A DNA stretch of 64,000 bases from DASSQJ01 sp963726295 (GCA_963726295.1 CAVSBW010000001.1:1012431-1076430), one strand, 5' to 3'; positions 1 through 9,405 are shown, counted from the first letter of the stretch. The notes: generated from the sequence alone by a model not told the origin. A program made the numbers and translations.

Positions 1-504
1 GACGACGCCGACGATCCGCCGGTCGGCGGGGATGGCCAGGGCGGCCCGGACCGCGTCGTGGCGGGGCCCGGGCACGCCGAAGAACAATGCGCCCAGGCCG
101 GCGTCCTCGGCGCCGAGGAGGACCACCATCGCCGCCATGGCCACGTCGGTGTCCCAGGACGCCACCGGCCACCGGTCCCTCGACCGGTCGGTCCACCCCT
201 TGTCGGGCTCGGCGTACCGGTCGAGGTAGGTCTCGGGGTCGGAGCAGCACACGAGGAGCGCGGGCGCCGCCGACACCCCACGCCACCAGGCGTCCGGCGG
301 GCCGGGCTCAGAGGCGGCCTCCCAGAAGGCGTGGCGGTCGCCGGGCTCGACGAGGGCCAGGAAGTCCCAGCCCTGGCTGAAGCCGGCGCTCGGGGCGCGC
401 ACGGCGAGGGCCACGAGGTGGCGCACGGTGGCCGGGTCGACCGGCCGGGCGGGGTCGAAGCGGCGCACCATCCGGCGGCGTCGGACGAGCTCGGAGAAGG
501 TCAT
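1..504 (-). CDS. Nitroreductase family protein, 3' end cut by window edge
   Basis: The 168 visible residues begin MTFSELVRRRRMVRRF, the arginine-rich opening of FMN-dependent nitroreductases, in which these arginines contact the flavin phosphate. The next stretch (VRHLVALAVRAPSAGFSQGWDFLAL) matches the family's flavin-binding segment, where a residue pair after APSA contacts FMN. The reading frame is open to base 1, so the C-terminus is missing. The substrate cannot be inferred; members reduce nitro groups, quinones or flavins with NAD(P)H. It diverges from the acetyltransferase gene at 628, with about 120 bp between them. Confidence 0.8.
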   Translation of the reverse strand, partial: MTFSELVRRRRMVRRFDPARPVDPATVRHLVALAVRAPSAGFSQGWDFLALVEPGDRHAFWEAASEPGPPDAWWRGVSAAPALLVCCSDPETYLDRYAEPDKGWTDRSRDRWPVASWDTDVAMAAMVVLLGAEDAGLGALFFGVPGPRHDAVRAALAIPADRRIVGVV

Positions 505-627
505 GGCGTGCAGTCTGCCCCCGCCCTCGGGGCTCTGTTGGGCGGCGGGGGCGGCCTGCGGCGGGGCGCCGGTGGGACGCGTCGAGGGGCGCACGGCACC
601 GGGGCGGGCAGGTGGCAGGATGGGCGC

Positions 628-3297
628 ATGGAGGACGAGGCCGAGCGTCCGCCCGGCTACCCGGTCGAGTGGGAGGCAGACGTCGTCCTGCGCGACGGTT
701 CGGTGGCGCACGTCCGCCCCATCCGGCCCGACGACGCCGAGGGGCTGCGCCGGTTCCACGCCGGTCAGTCTGACGAGTCGATCTACCTGCGCTTCTTCGC
801 CCCGCTGCGGGTGCTGAGCGACGCCGACGTGCACCGGTTCACCCATGTCGACTACACCGACCGGGTCGCCCTCGTGGCGACGATGCGCGACGACATCATC
901 GGCGTCGGGCGCTACGACCGGATCGACGGCAGGAGCGCCGAGGTCGCCTTCAACATCAGCGACCACTACCAGGGCAAGGGCATCGGGTCGGTGCTGCTCG
1001 AGCACCTGGCCGCGATCGCCCAGGAGCTCGGGCTGACCCGCTTCACCGCGGAGGTGCTGCCGCAGAACCGCAAGATGCTCGCGGTCTTCTCCGACGCCGG
1101 GTACGAGGTGAGCCGGCGGATCGAGGACGGTGTGGTCGAGGTCGGCTTCGACATCGAGCCCACCGACCGCTCGAAGGCGGTGGCGATGTCGCGCGAGCAC
1201 CGCGCGGAGTCGCGGAGCATGCACGCCCTGCTCCACCCGCGAACCATCGCCGTGGTCGGGGCCAGTCGCCGCCAGGACGCCATCGGCAGCCAGCTCCTCG
1301 AGCGCCTGCTCGCGGCCGGCTTCACGGGGGACATCCATCTCGTCAACCCGAACGTCACCAGGCTGCGCCGGCGCACCGTGTACCCCTCCGTGGCCGCGGT
1401 CCCCGGGCCGGTGGACCTCGCGGTCGTGGCGGTGCCGGCCGACAACGTCCTCGAGGTCGTCGACCAGTGCGCCGAGGCGGGCGTGAAGGCGCTGCTCGTC
1501 GTCTCGTCCGGCTTCGCGGAGGAGGGCCCGGCGGGGACCGCGCTGCAGGCCGAGCTCGTTCGTCGGGCACGCGGCGCGGGCATGCGCGTCGTCGGGCCCA
1601 ACTCCTTCGGCATCATCAACAACGACCCCGACTTCCGCCTCAACGCCTCGCTCGCCCCCACGCTGCCTCCGCCGGGCAGGCTCGGGCTGTTCGCGCAGTC
1701 GGGCGCCCTCGGCATCGCCGTCCTCGCCTCTGCGGCCCGTCGCAACCTCGGCATCTCGACCTTCGGGTCGGCCGGCAACCGGGTCGACGTCTCGGGCAAC
1801 GACTTCATGCAGTACTGGATCGACGACGACGCCACCGATGCCGTGGGCCTCTACCTCGAGTCGATGGGCAACCCGCGCAAGTTCTCGCGGATCGCCCGCA
1901 ACCTCGCGCTCATCAAGCCGGTCATCGTGGTCAAGTCCGGGGTGTCCAGGTTCGGCGTCCCGCCCGGGCACCGGGTGCGCGAGACCAAGGCCCGCCCCGA
2001 GGTGTTCTCGGCGATGCTGCGGCAGGCCGGCGTCATCCGGGTCGAGAACGTCCACCAGCTCTTCGACGTGGCCCAGCTCGTCGTCCACCAGCCGCTGCCG
2101 CGCGGGGACCGGGTGGCCATCGTCGGCAACTCGGCCGCCCTCGGCACGCTCACCGCCGACGCGTGCTCGAGCTGGGGCCTCGACGTGACCCACGGGCCCG
2201 TCTGCCTGCGCAGCGAGGCCACGGCCGACGAGTTCACGGCGGCCCTCGCCCACGCCTTCGCCGACGACCGCGTCGACTCCGTGCTCGCCTGCTTCATCCC
2301 GCCCCTCGTCACCGACGACGAGACCGTCGCCGACGCGGTCCGCGAGGCCGCCGCCCGGGCCGACAAGCCGTGCGTGTCGACCTTCCTCGGCATGCGCGGC
2401 GTCGACGACGGCCACTCCGCGGTGCGCGGCTCAGGGGCGGGGGCGCGGGCCATCCCCGTCTACGCGATGCCCGAGGACGCCGTGCGCGCGCTCACCGCGG
2501 CCACGCGGTACGGGCAGTGGCGGGCGCGCGACCACGGCACCCCGGTGGCGCCGGCGGGCATCAACCGCCGGATCGCCGAGGACGTGGTCGAGACGGTGCT
2601 CTCGGTGAGCCCCGAGGGTCGCCGTCTGGCGCACGACGAGGCCGCGGCCCTGCTCTCGGCGTACGGCATCGACGTGTGGGGTCAGCACGAGGTCGCGACC
2701 CCCGACGAGGCCGTCGTGGCGGCGGCGCTCGTGGGGTACCCCGTGGTGCTCAAGTCCGTGGCGCCGATGCTGCGCCACTCCAGCGGGGTGAGCGGGGTGC
2801 GCGTCGACCTCGTCGATGAGGCGAGCCTGCGCGCGGCCTGGGCCTCGCTCACCGAGCGCCTTGCCCCGCTCCGTGCCGACCGCTTCGTCGTGCAGAAGAT
2901 GGCGACCACCGGCGTCGCGTGCGTCGTCACCTCCGACGAGGACCCGCTGTTCGGGCCGGTCATCGGCTTCTCGGTGGCCGGGCTGCCCACCGAGCTTCTC
3001 GGCGACATCGCCTACCGCATCCCGCCGCTCACCGACGTCACCGTCTCCGAGCTCATCTCGTCCGTGAAGGCGGCCCCGGTGCTGCACGGCTACCGCGGCC
3101 AGACCCCGGTGCACCGGGCGGCGCTCAGCGACCTCGTGGCGCGCGTGTCCGTGCTCGCCGACGACCTGCCCGAGGTCGCGTCGCTCGTGCTCAACCCGGT
3201 CAACGCCCATCCCGGGGGCGTCGAGGTGCTCGGCGCCGAGATCACGCTGGCCCCCGCGCCCCGGCGGATCGACCCCGGGCGCCGCTCGCTCACCTGA
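628..3297 (+). CDS. GNAT acetyltransferase fused to ADP-forming acyl-CoA synthetase-like domains (Pat-type protein acetyltransferase)
   Basis: 889 aa. An N-terminal GNAT domain (about residues 20-180) has the acetyl-CoA loop QGKGIG at 115-120. It is followed by a CoA-binding Rossmann domain (AVVGASRRQDAIG near 206), a succinyl-CoA-ligase-like middle, and a C-terminal ATP-grasp segment from about residue 670. This order matches actinobacterial Pat-type lysine acetyltransferases, which acetylate acyl-CoA synthetases; in Salmonella Pat the GNAT domain is C-terminal instead. The SHTGALAG-type motif around the phosphohistidine of active ADP-forming synthetases is not seen; GHRVRETKARPEVF lies there, so synthetase activity is doubtful. 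The ATG at 628 was chosen because the frame upstream is low-complexity and CAGGAT lies 6 nt before it. Confidence 0.85.
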   Translation: MEDEAERPPGYPVEWEADVVLRDGSVAHVRPIRPDDAEGLRRFHAGQSDESIYLRFFAPLRVLSDADVHRFTHVDYTDRVALVATMRDDIIGVGRYDRIDGRSAEVAFNISDHYQGKGIGSVLLEHLAAIAQELGLTRFTAEVLPQNRKMLAVFSDAGYEVSRRIEDGVVEVGFDIEPTDRSKAVAMSREHRAESRSMHALLHPRTIAVVGASRRQDAIGSQLLERLLAAGFTGDIHLVNPNVTRLRRRTVYPSVAAVPGPVDLAVVAVPADNVLEVVDQCAEAGVKALLVVSSGFAEEGPAGTALQAELVRRARGAGMRVVGPNSFGIINNDPDFRLNASLAPTLPPPGRLGLFAQSGALGIAVLASAARRNLGISTFGSAGNRVDVSGNDFMQYWIDDDATDAVGLYLESMGNPRKFSRIARNLALIKPVIVVKSGVSRFGVPPGHRVRETKARPEVFSAMLRQAGVIRVENVHQLFDVAQLVVHQPLPRGDRVAIVGNSAALGTLTADACSSWGLDVTHGPVCLRSEATADEFTAALAHAFADDRVDSVLACFIPPLVTDDETVADAVREAAARADKPCVSTFLGMRGVDDGHSAVRGSGAGARAIPVYAMPEDAVRALTAATRYGQWRARDHGTPVAPAGINRRIAEDVVETVLSVSPEGRRLAHDEAAALLSAYGIDVWGQHEVATPDEAVVAAALVGYPVVLKSVAPMLRHSSGVSGVRVDLVDEASLRAAWASLTERLAPLRADRFVVQKMATTGVACVVTSDEDPLFGPVIGFSVAGLPTELLGDIAYRIPPLTDVTVSELISSVKAAPVLHGYRGQTPVHRAALSDLVARVSVLADDLPEVASLVLNPVNAHPGGVEVLGAEITLAPAPRRIDPGRRSLT

Positions 3298-3349
3298 CCC
3301 CGCCGGCTCCGGGAGTCCAGCCCGCGGCGGGTGACGGCACAATGGGGTC

Positions 3350-3940
3350 ATGACCAGTGCCCACGACGCTCCCGTGCTGCCGGCGGACCTCACCGCCGCG
3401 ATCGACCGCGCCGGCTACTACCCTGCGCTGGTGGCCGACGTCGTCGCGGCCGCGCTGGGCGGGGAGCGCATCGACAGCCACCTCGTGCACGTCGAGACCA
3501 CGTTCGACCGCGACGTCGTGCGGCGCCACATCACCGTGCTCGTGCTCACCCCGACCCGGCTCCTCATCGCCCACCTAGACGACCACGCGGACGACCCCCC
3601 GGCCCCGCAGGAGGTCGCCACGGCCACCACCGAGTCGATCCCGCTCTCTGCCGTCAGGGGCGTCATGCTCACCCACGTCGTGGAGGCCCCCGAGGAGTAC
3701 GTGCCCGGCAGCCTGGGCCGCGAGGTCACCCTGACCCTGGGGTGGGGCACCGTCGCGAGGGTCGACCTCGTCCCGGCCACCTGCGGGGATCCCGACTGCG
3801 ACGCCGACCACGGCTACGAGGGCACCGTCACCGGCGACGACATCGCGCTGCGCGTGTCCGCCGCCGCCGACGGGGAGGACGCGCTCACCGGGGCCCTGTC
3901 CTTCGCGCGCGAGCTCTCGGCCGCCATCGGCCAGGGCTGA
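3350..3940 (+). CDS. DUF5998-like protein
   Basis: 196 aa, soluble, no signal peptide or membrane segment. The sequence looks like the actinobacterial DUF5998 family by overall pattern (AAIDRAGYYPALVADVV near the start, DRDVVRRHITVLVLTPTRLL in the middle, CGDPDCDADHGYEG near 150). Function is unknown. The paired cysteines in CGDPDC could bind metal, but this is only a possibility. It lies 5 nt before the phosphodiesterase gene at 3946 and is probably co-transcribed with it. CACAAT is 6 nt before the ATG, consistent with a leaderless start. Confidence 0.75.
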   Translation: MTSAHDAPVLPADLTAAIDRAGYYPALVADVVAAALGGERIDSHLVHVETTFDRDVVRRHITVLVLTPTRLLIAHLDDHADDPPAPQEVATATTESIPLSAVRGVMLTHVVEAPEEYVPGSLGREVTLTLGWGTVARVDLVPATCGDPDCDADHGYEGTVTGDDIALRVSAAADGEDALTGALSFARELSAAIGQG

Positions 3941-3945
3941 GAGGG

Positions 3946-5106
3946 ATGCCGCCCGCCTCCCCGGTGCCGCCGTCACCGCTCGGGGCCGGGCCGTCGCTGG
4001 CCGACGTGCTGCCCTCGGTGGCCCGCAGCCTCGGCGTGCCCTGGCCGCTCATCGCGGGAGCCACCGACCTCGAGCTGCCACCGGCACGGCGCGCCGTCGT
4101 CGTCCTCGTCGACGGGCTCGGGCACGACCTGCTCGTCCGCCGCGCCGGCCACGCCCCGTGGCTGCGCTCGATGCTCCCGACCACCCTGCGGGTCCCGAGC
4201 GGCTTCCCGTCGACGACGGCCACCTCGGTGGCCAGCTTCGGCACCGGGCTGGCGGCCGGGGCGCACGGGCTCGTCGGGTACGAGGCGCTGGTCCCCGAGA
4301 CCGGGACGATGCTCAACGAGCTGTCGTGGGAGGGCGGGCCGGACCCGCGCCTCTGGCAGCCGCACGACACCGTCTTCCAGGTGGCAGGGCGGTCCGGTGT
4401 CGACGTCACGCGGGTGGGACCGGCGTTCTTCGACGGCTCGGGGCTCACCGGTGCCGTCGCCCGCGGCGGGCGTTTCGTCGCGGCATCCTCGCTCGCCGAG
4501 CGGGTGGACGCGACCCTCGCCGCGGTGCGCCGTGCGCCGCGCACCCTGGTCCACCTCTACTGGGAGGACATCGACAAGGTCGGCCACGAGGACGGCCCCG
4601 ACTCGTGGCAGTGGGGCGACGCCCTGGAGACCGTCGACCGCGAGCTGAGCCGGCTGGCCGCGTCCCTCCCGGACGACTGCTCCCTCACTGTCACCGCCGA
4701 CCACGGGATGGTCGAGGTGCCGGAGGCCGACCGCCTCGACGTCGCGACCGACCCACGGCTGACGGCGGGCACGCGGTTCGTGAGCCTCGAGTTCCGCGCC
4801 CCCCAGGTCCACGTGGAGGCCGGCGCCGCCACCGACGTGCTGGCCGCGTGGACCGAGGTGCTCGCCGACCGCGCGGACGTCCTCTCCCGCGAGGCGGCGG
4901 TGGGGGCCGGCTGGTTCGGAACGGTACGGCCCGAGGTGCTGCCACGGATCGGCGACCTGGTCGTCGCGATGCGTGAGCACTACGCGGTGGTCGACTCGCG
5001 CCGGGCGTCGCCGCGGCTGCTCGAGCTGGTGGGGCTGCACGGCTCGCTGAGCGACGCCGAGGTCGCCGTGCCGGTGGTGCACGCGCCGGCCCGGGCTGTC
5101 GCCTAG
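3946..5106 (+). CDS. Alkaline phosphatase superfamily phosphodiesterase/nucleotide pyrophosphatase
   Basis: 386 aa. It carries the metal-site pattern of the phosphodiesterase/nucleotide pyrophosphatase branch: VLVDGLG near residue 48 (first Asp), FPSTTATSVASFGTG (threonine nucleophile), YWEDIDKVGHEDGP (Asp and His), and TADHGM near 250 (Asp-His). No signal peptide or membrane anchor is visible, so it is probably cytoplasmic. Substrate unknown. The ATG at 3946 is 5 nt after the previous stop, and tdk follows after 11 nt. Confidence 0.85.
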   Translation: MPPASPVPPSPLGAGPSLADVLPSVARSLGVPWPLIAGATDLELPPARRAVVVLVDGLGHDLLVRRAGHAPWLRSMLPTTLRVPSGFPSTTATSVASFGTGLAAGAHGLVGYEALVPETGTMLNELSWEGGPDPRLWQPHDTVFQVAGRSGVDVTRVGPAFFDGSGLTGAVARGGRFVAASSLAERVDATLAAVRRAPRTLVHLYWEDIDKVGHEDGPDSWQWGDALETVDRELSRLAASLPDDCSLTVTADHGMVEVPEADRLDVATDPRLTAGTRFVSLEFRAPQVHVEAGAATDVLAAWTEVLADRADVLSREAAVGAGWFGTVRPEVLPRIGDLVVAMREHYAVVDSRRASPRLLELVGLHGSLSDAEVAVPVVHAPARAVA

Positions 5107-5109
5107 GGT
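5104..5109 (+). promoter_or_regulatory. Candidate leaderless -10 for tdk
   Basis: TAGGGT overlaps the stop of the preceding gene and ends 8 nt before the GTG of tdk, the spacing expected if transcription starts at or next to the start codon. Confidence 0.4.
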
Positions 5110-5117
5110 TGCCTCCC

Positions 5118-5795
5118 GTGGCGGACCTGGTCTTCTTCTCGGGAACGATGGACTGCGGCAAGTCGACCCTCGCGCTGCAGATCGACCACAACCACCGCGC
5201 CCGCGGCCGCACCGGCATCATCTTCACCAAGCTCGACCGTGCCGGCGAGTCGGTGCTCTCGTCGCGGCTGGGCCTGGCCACCGACGCCGTGGAGGTCCAC
5301 GACGACCTCGACTTCTGGGACACCGTCGTCGACGTCCTCACCGCAGGCGCCCGGGTCGACTACGTCATCTGCGACGAGGCGCAGTTCTACACCCCGCAGC
5401 AGGTCGAGCAGCTCGCCCGCGTGGTCGACGAGATGGGCATCGACGTGACCGCCTTCGGCATCACGGCCGACTTCCGCACCGAGCTGTTCCCCGGCTCGCG
5501 ACGGCTCATCGAGCTGGCCGACCGGGTGGAGGTGCTCCAGGTTGAGGCGCTGTGCTGGTGCGGGCGCCGCGCCACGCACAACGCCCGCATCGTCGACGGC
5601 GTCATGGTCGTCGAGGGGGAGCAGGTCGTCGTCGGTGACACCTCTGCCGCCAGCGACGGGCTCGTCGAGTACGAGGTCCTGTGCCGCCGTCACTACATGC
5701 GGCGGATGAACAGTCACGCCGCCCGCGCCGCCTCGCCGACCCCTGACACACTGCCGTTCGACCTGGCCGCCTGCCCGGTGCCGCCGCGCGGCTGA
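5118..5795 (+). CDS. tdk: Thymidine kinase
   Basis: 225 aa, type II thymidine kinase, which phosphorylates thymidine to dTMP in the salvage pathway. It has the P-loop GTMDCGKST at residues 9-17, the Walker-B-like DEAQF from residue 86, the lasso region EALCWCGRRATHNAR, and a second pair of zinc ligands in LCRRHY near the C-terminus. GTG at 5118 gives the usual MADLVFFSGTMDCGKST start; an in-frame TTG at 5109 is less likely. It converges on sepH, whose stop is 6 nt beyond. Confidence 0.95.
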   Translation: MADLVFFSGTMDCGKSTLALQIDHNHRARGRTGIIFTKLDRAGESVLSSRLGLATDAVEVHDDLDFWDTVVDVLTAGARVDYVICDEAQFYTPQQVEQLARVVDEMGIDVTAFGITADFRTELFPGSRRLIELADRVEVLQVEALCWCGRRATHNARIVDGVMVVEGEQVVVGDTSAASDGLVEYEVLCRRHYMRRMNSHAARAASPTPDTLPFDLAACPVPPRG

Positions 5796-5801
5796 GGGCG
5801 G

Positions 5802-6854
5802 TCAGGCCGGGCCGGAGCCCTTGGTGCCGAAGACGATGTCGTCCCAGCTCGGCACGCTGGGGCGACCCCTGCGGGCGGAGCCGGACCGTCGCGTCGGTGA
5901 CGCGGTGTCGTCGTCACCGCTCTCGTGGTCCGCGCCGTCGTGCTCGGCATCCTCCGGCAGCTCGGCCGAGGCTCGCTCGACCTCCTGCTCGACCGGATGG
6001 TCGCCACCGACGGGCGGGGGAGGCGGCAGCTCGGACGGGTCGAGGACGAGCTCCTCGAGGGGGAGGGCGTCCGTGCGGGGCCGGTCCTCGCCGGGGGTGT
6101 GGGAGGGCGACCGGCGCCGACCACGTCGGCCGCGTGAGCTGTGCTCGCGCATCGCGGCCATGAGGTCGATGGGCTCGTGGGCTTCGCGCGCGTGCGACAC
6201 CGGTTCGAGGCCGCCGTCGGCGTCGACGTCGTAGACGTCGAACCCGTCCCCGGGGGCGGCCCGGTGCGGCGCGGGGATGACCCCGGCGGTGGCCTCCTCG
6301 CTGAGCCAGCGCGCCTCGTCGTCGGTGGGGGAGACCGACCCACCGAGCGGCTCGTAGTGCCAGGTGGCGGTGCGGCGCCGGCCGCCCGCCGCGAAGGTCA
6401 TCGTCAGGTGCCAGACGCCGTCCTCGTCTCGGGCGGAGTCCCACTCGATGTGGTCGCGGTCGACGCCGCGACCACGGAGCCGCTCGACGACCCGCTCCTC
6501 CAGGCTGAGAGGTCCGGACCCCCGGGTGCCGACGGCGCAGGCCCGTGCGCGAGAGGCGACGTGCTCCCGCTCGGCGAGGATGGGGCCCTCGAACTTGCCG
6601 ACCTTCTCGACGGTCCATCCAGCCCGCTCGGCGACCTCCTCGGTGGAGAGCCCGCGCCGGATCAGGGCCTGCACCTCGCGGGGGCGCATCTCGCCGCCCA
6701 TCGCGATCTGGAGCTGGCCCAGGCGGAGGCGGTCGTGGCGGGCGGCGGCCCGCAGCGGCTCGTCGAGCGGGAGGAGGTAGCGGGTGCCCTCACCGTCGGA
6801 GAGCAGGAGGTGACGGCCGTCCTCGTCGACGCCGATGAGGCGTAGCTCGTCCAT
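5802..6854 (-). CDS. sepH: Cell division protein SepH (DUF3071)
   Basis: 350 aa. The N-terminus MDELRLIGVDEDGRHLLL and the helix-turn-helix-like part (LSTEEVAERAGWTVEKVGKFEGPILAER) are typical of DUF3071, shown in Streptomyces venezuelae to be SepH, which binds FtsZ and stimulates its assembly. The C-terminal third is acidic and proline-rich and probably disordered. The ATG at 6854 was chosen because the longer upstream frame does not resemble the family and runs into the hemH promoter region. It is divergent from hemH. Confidence 0.9.
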   Translation of the reverse strand: MDELRLIGVDEDGRHLLLSDGEGTRYLLPLDEPLRAAARHDRLRLGQLQIAMGGEMRPREVQALIRRGLSTEEVAERAGWTVEKVGKFEGPILAEREHVASRARACAVGTRGSGPLSLEERVVERLRGRGVDRDHIEWDSARDEDGVWHLTMTFAAGGRRRTATWHYEPLGGSVSPTDDEARWLSEEATAGVIPAPHRAAPGDGFDVYDVDADGGLEPVSHAREAHEPIDLMAAMREHSSRGRRGRRRSPSHTPGEDRPRTDALPLEELVLDPSELPPPPPVGGDHPVEQEVERASAELPEDAEHDGADHESGDDDTASPTRRSGSARRGRPSVPSWDDIVFGTKGSGPA

Positions 6855-6948
6855 GGTGGCTCCCCGGTCGCTTCTCGTTGTGCCGACGATGCCACCCGGG
6901 CGCCGTCGAAGCCGGGCACCACGCCGGGGTGTCGCAATTCGCCCCGGA

Positions 6949-6954
6949 TACCGT
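6949..6954 (+). promoter_or_regulatory. Candidate leaderless -10 for hemH
   Basis: TACCGT ends 6 nt before the ATG of hemH. The same hexamer at similar spacing precedes the genes at 39194 and 53867. Confidence 0.45.
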
Positions 6955-6960
6955 GGCCCC

Positions 6961-8073
6961 ATGCCGCAGCCCTCCGCCGACCTCTCGCCGTACGACGTCG
7001 TCATCCTCGGGTCCTTCGGGGGGCCGGAGTCCGAGGACGAGGTGATGCCGTTCCTGCGTCGGGTCACCGCCGGGCGCGACGTGCCCGACGAGCGGCTGCG
7101 GGTCGTCGCCGAGCACTACCTCGACCGGGGCGGCCGCAGCCCCATCAACGACCTCAACCGCGACCTCCTCGCCCGACTGCGCGCCGAGCTGGAGCGGCGG
7201 GGCCTGCAGGTTCCGGTGGTGTGGGGCAACCGGAACAGCGAGCCCTACTTCGCCGACGCCGTGGCCGAGGCCCTGCAGCTCGGCGCCGGTCGGGTCGTGA
7301 CCGTGCTCACCAGCGCCTACTCCTCGTACTCCTCGTGCCGGCAGTACCGCGAGGACCTGGCCGCGGCGGTCGAGCAGGTCGGTCCGGCCGCGGACGGGCT
7401 CGTCGTCGACAAGGTCAGGCCCTACTTCTCGCACCCCGGCCTCGGCACCGCCTGGGCGCGCGCGCTCGTCGAGTCCGTCGCCGGTCTCGACGACCCGTCG
7501 ACCGCGCGCCTGCTCTTCGTCACGCACTCGGTGCCGACGGCCATGGACGACACCTCGGGACCGGGCGACGGCGAGGGCAACCTCTACGTCGACCAGCACC
7601 TGCGCCTCATCCACCGGCTGGTCGACGAGGTGAACGGCTCGCTCGGCACCGCGCTCACCGGTGAGCTGGTCTTCTGCTCCCGCTCCGGCCCGCCGCGCCA
7701 GCCGTGGCTCGAGCCGGACGTGAACGACCGCATCGAGGAGCTCGCCGGCGAGGGCGACGGCCCGGTGGTCGTCGCGCCGATCGGCTTCGTCTCCGACCAC
7801 ATGGAGGTCGTCCAGGACCTCGACACGGAGGCCGCCGCGACCGCGCGCCGGGTGGGCCTGCCCTTCGTTCGGGTGGCGACCCCCGACACCGACGAGGCGT
7901 TCGTCGTCGGCCTCGTCGACCTCCTCCTCGAGCGGGCCGCCGAGGCCCGCGACGAGGTCGTGCAGCCGGACACCTGGCTGCCGGGCGACGTGCGGCCGTC
8001 GGTGTGCGCACCGGGGTGCTGCCCCAACCTGCGCGCGGCCCGCCCGGCGCTCTGCGGGAGCGACCCGTGGTGA
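6961..8073 (+). CDS. hemH: Ferrochelatase (coproporphyrin III ferrochelatase type)
   Basis: 370 aa. It inserts Fe2+ into a porphyrin; in actinobacteria the substrate is coproporphyrin III (CpfC). The start LGSFGGPESEDEVMPFL, the GNRNSEPYFADAV segment, the catalytic His in FVTHSVP (His189) and the acidic metal-path residue in SDHMEVVQDLD (Glu282) are present. The C-terminus has cysteines at 349, 353, 354 and 365, consistent with the [2Fe-2S] cluster of actinobacterial ferrochelatases. Partner genes hemE, hemY and hemQ lie near 40-45 kb. Its TGA overlaps the next start in GTGA. Confidence 0.93.
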   Translation: MPQPSADLSPYDVVILGSFGGPESEDEVMPFLRRVTAGRDVPDERLRVVAEHYLDRGGRSPINDLNRDLLARLRAELERRGLQVPVVWGNRNSEPYFADAVAEALQLGAGRVVTVLTSAYSSYSSCRQYREDLAAAVEQVGPAADGLVVDKVRPYFSHPGLGTAWARALVESVAGLDDPSTARLLFVTHSVPTAMDDTSGPGDGEGNLYVDQHLRLIHRLVDEVNGSLGTALTGELVFCSRSGPPRQPWLEPDVNDRIEELAGEGDGPVVVAPIGFVSDHMEVVQDLDTEAAATARRVGLPFVRVATPDTDEAFVVGLVDLLLERAAEARDEVVQPDTWLPGDVRPSVCAPGCCPNLRAARPALCGSDPW

Positions 8074-8933
8074 CCGCCGCCCCGCCCGTCCCCGACGGCC
8101 TCGACCTCGCCGCGCTCGAGGACGTCGCTGCCGGCGTCGCCCGCACCGCGGGCCGCCTGGTGGTCGACGAGCGCCCGGACGACCTCGACGTCGCGTCGAA
8201 GTCGACGCGCACCGACGTCGTCACGGTCATGGACCAGCGCAGCCAGGAGCTGCTCCTCGCCGAGCTCGCACGGCTCCGGCCGGACGACGCCGTGCTGGGC
8301 GAGGAGGAGGGCGGCCGGTCCGGCACGTCGGGCATCACGTGGGTGGTCGACCCCATCGACGGCACCGTCAACTACCTCTACGACATCCACCACTACGCGG
8401 TGTCGGTGGCGGCGGTCGTCGGCGACCCCGCCGTGCCGGGTGCCTGGCAGCCGGTGGCCGGTGCCGTGCTCGAGCCGGTCTCCGGCGAGCTGTTCCACGC
8501 CCACCTCGGTGGTGGTGCGCGGCTCTCGAGCCCGTCCGGCACCCGGACCCTGCGCGTGGGCGTGGCCGACGACCTGGCGATGGCCCTCGTGGCCACCGGC
8601 TTCGGGTACGCCGCCGACCGCCGGGCCCGGCAGGCGCGGGCTCTGGTCGAGGTCCTGCCCCGGGTGCGCGACATCCGGCGGCAGGGGAGCGCGGCCCTGG
8701 ACCTCTGCGACATCGCCTGTGCCCGCGTCGACGCCTACTACGAGACCGGTCTCAACGCCTGGGACCGGGCGGCCGGCCAGCTGGTGGCCGCCGAGGCGGG
8801 GGCAGTCGTGGGCGGACCCGTCGACGACACTCCCGACCAGGACCTCACGTGGGCCTGCGGACCGGGCCTCGCGGGGCCCTTCGCGGACCTGGTCCGGGCC
8901 GTCACCCTCCACCACGTGACCCCTCGCGACTGA
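8070..8933 (+). CDS. Inositol monophosphatase family protein
   Basis: 287 aa. It has the family's metal sites: GEEEGG near residue 75, WVVDPIDGTVNY near 91, and the C-terminal LNAWDRAAGQLVAAEAG. The family is Mg2+-dependent and dephosphorylates inositol monophosphate or related sugar phosphates (SuhB, HisN and ImpA types); the exact substrate is not clear here. GTG at 8070 overlaps the hemH stop by 4 bp; a GTG at 8067 is an alternative. It is probably translationally coupled to hemH. Confidence 0.88.
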   Translation: MTAAPPVPDGLDLAALEDVAAGVARTAGRLVVDERPDDLDVASKSTRTDVVTVMDQRSQELLLAELARLRPDDAVLGEEEGGRSGTSGITWVVDPIDGTVNYLYDIHHYAVSVAAVVGDPAVPGAWQPVAGAVLEPVSGELFHAHLGGGARLSSPSGTRTLRVGVADDLAMALVATGFGYAADRRARQARALVEVLPRVRDIRRQGSAALDLCDIACARVDAYYETGLNAWDRAAGQLVAAEAGAVVGGPVDDTPDQDLTWACGPGLAGPFADLVRAVTLHHVTPRD

Positions 8934-9091
8934 CCCGTCCGGGGGTCTTTCGGATCCGTGGGGTGGACCCGCGTGGCGGACCCCCCTGACGATGGTGCAC
9001 AATTCGCGGCGCATCGCGACGAACCGGGCACAAACGACGCACTCCGTGCGTTGACGGGACCGAGTTGCACGACGAAGGGTGGAATGCAGCA

Positions 9092-9391
9092 ATGGCGACG
9101 GACTACGACGCACCGCGCAAGACCGACGACGAGATCTCCGAGGACTCCATCGAGGAGCTCAAGAACCGTCGTGTCGACAAGCGCGCCTCGAGCGTCGACG
9201 TCGACGAGACCGAACAGGCCGAGGGCTTCGAGCTGCCCGGCGCCGACCTCTCCGGGGAGGAGCTCTCCGTGCGGGTCCTGCCGCGGCAGGCCGACGAGTT
9301 CACCTGTTCCCGGTGCTTCCTGGTGCACCACCGCAGCCAGCTCGCCAGCGAGAAGAACGGCGTCCTCGTCTGCCGGGAGTGCGCCGCCTGA
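9092..9391 (+). CDS. DUF4193 zinc-ribbon protein
   Basis: 99 aa. The N-terminus MATDYDAPRKTDDE, the acidic middle and the C-terminal CSRC plus CREC pair match DUF4193, a small actinobacterial family of unknown function with a putative zinc ribbon. A Shine-Dalgarno-like AAGGGTGG lies about 8 nt before the ATG, so this gene, unlike many neighbours, seems to have a 5' leader. The preceding 158 bp has no gene. dut begins 14 nt downstream. Confidence 0.9.
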   Translation: MATDYDAPRKTDDEISEDSIEELKNRRVDKRASSVDVDETEQAEGFELPGADLSGEELSVRVLPRQADEFTCSRCFLVHHRSQLASEKNGVLVCRECAA

Positions 9392-9405
9392 GCGGTGCTG
9401 CACCG

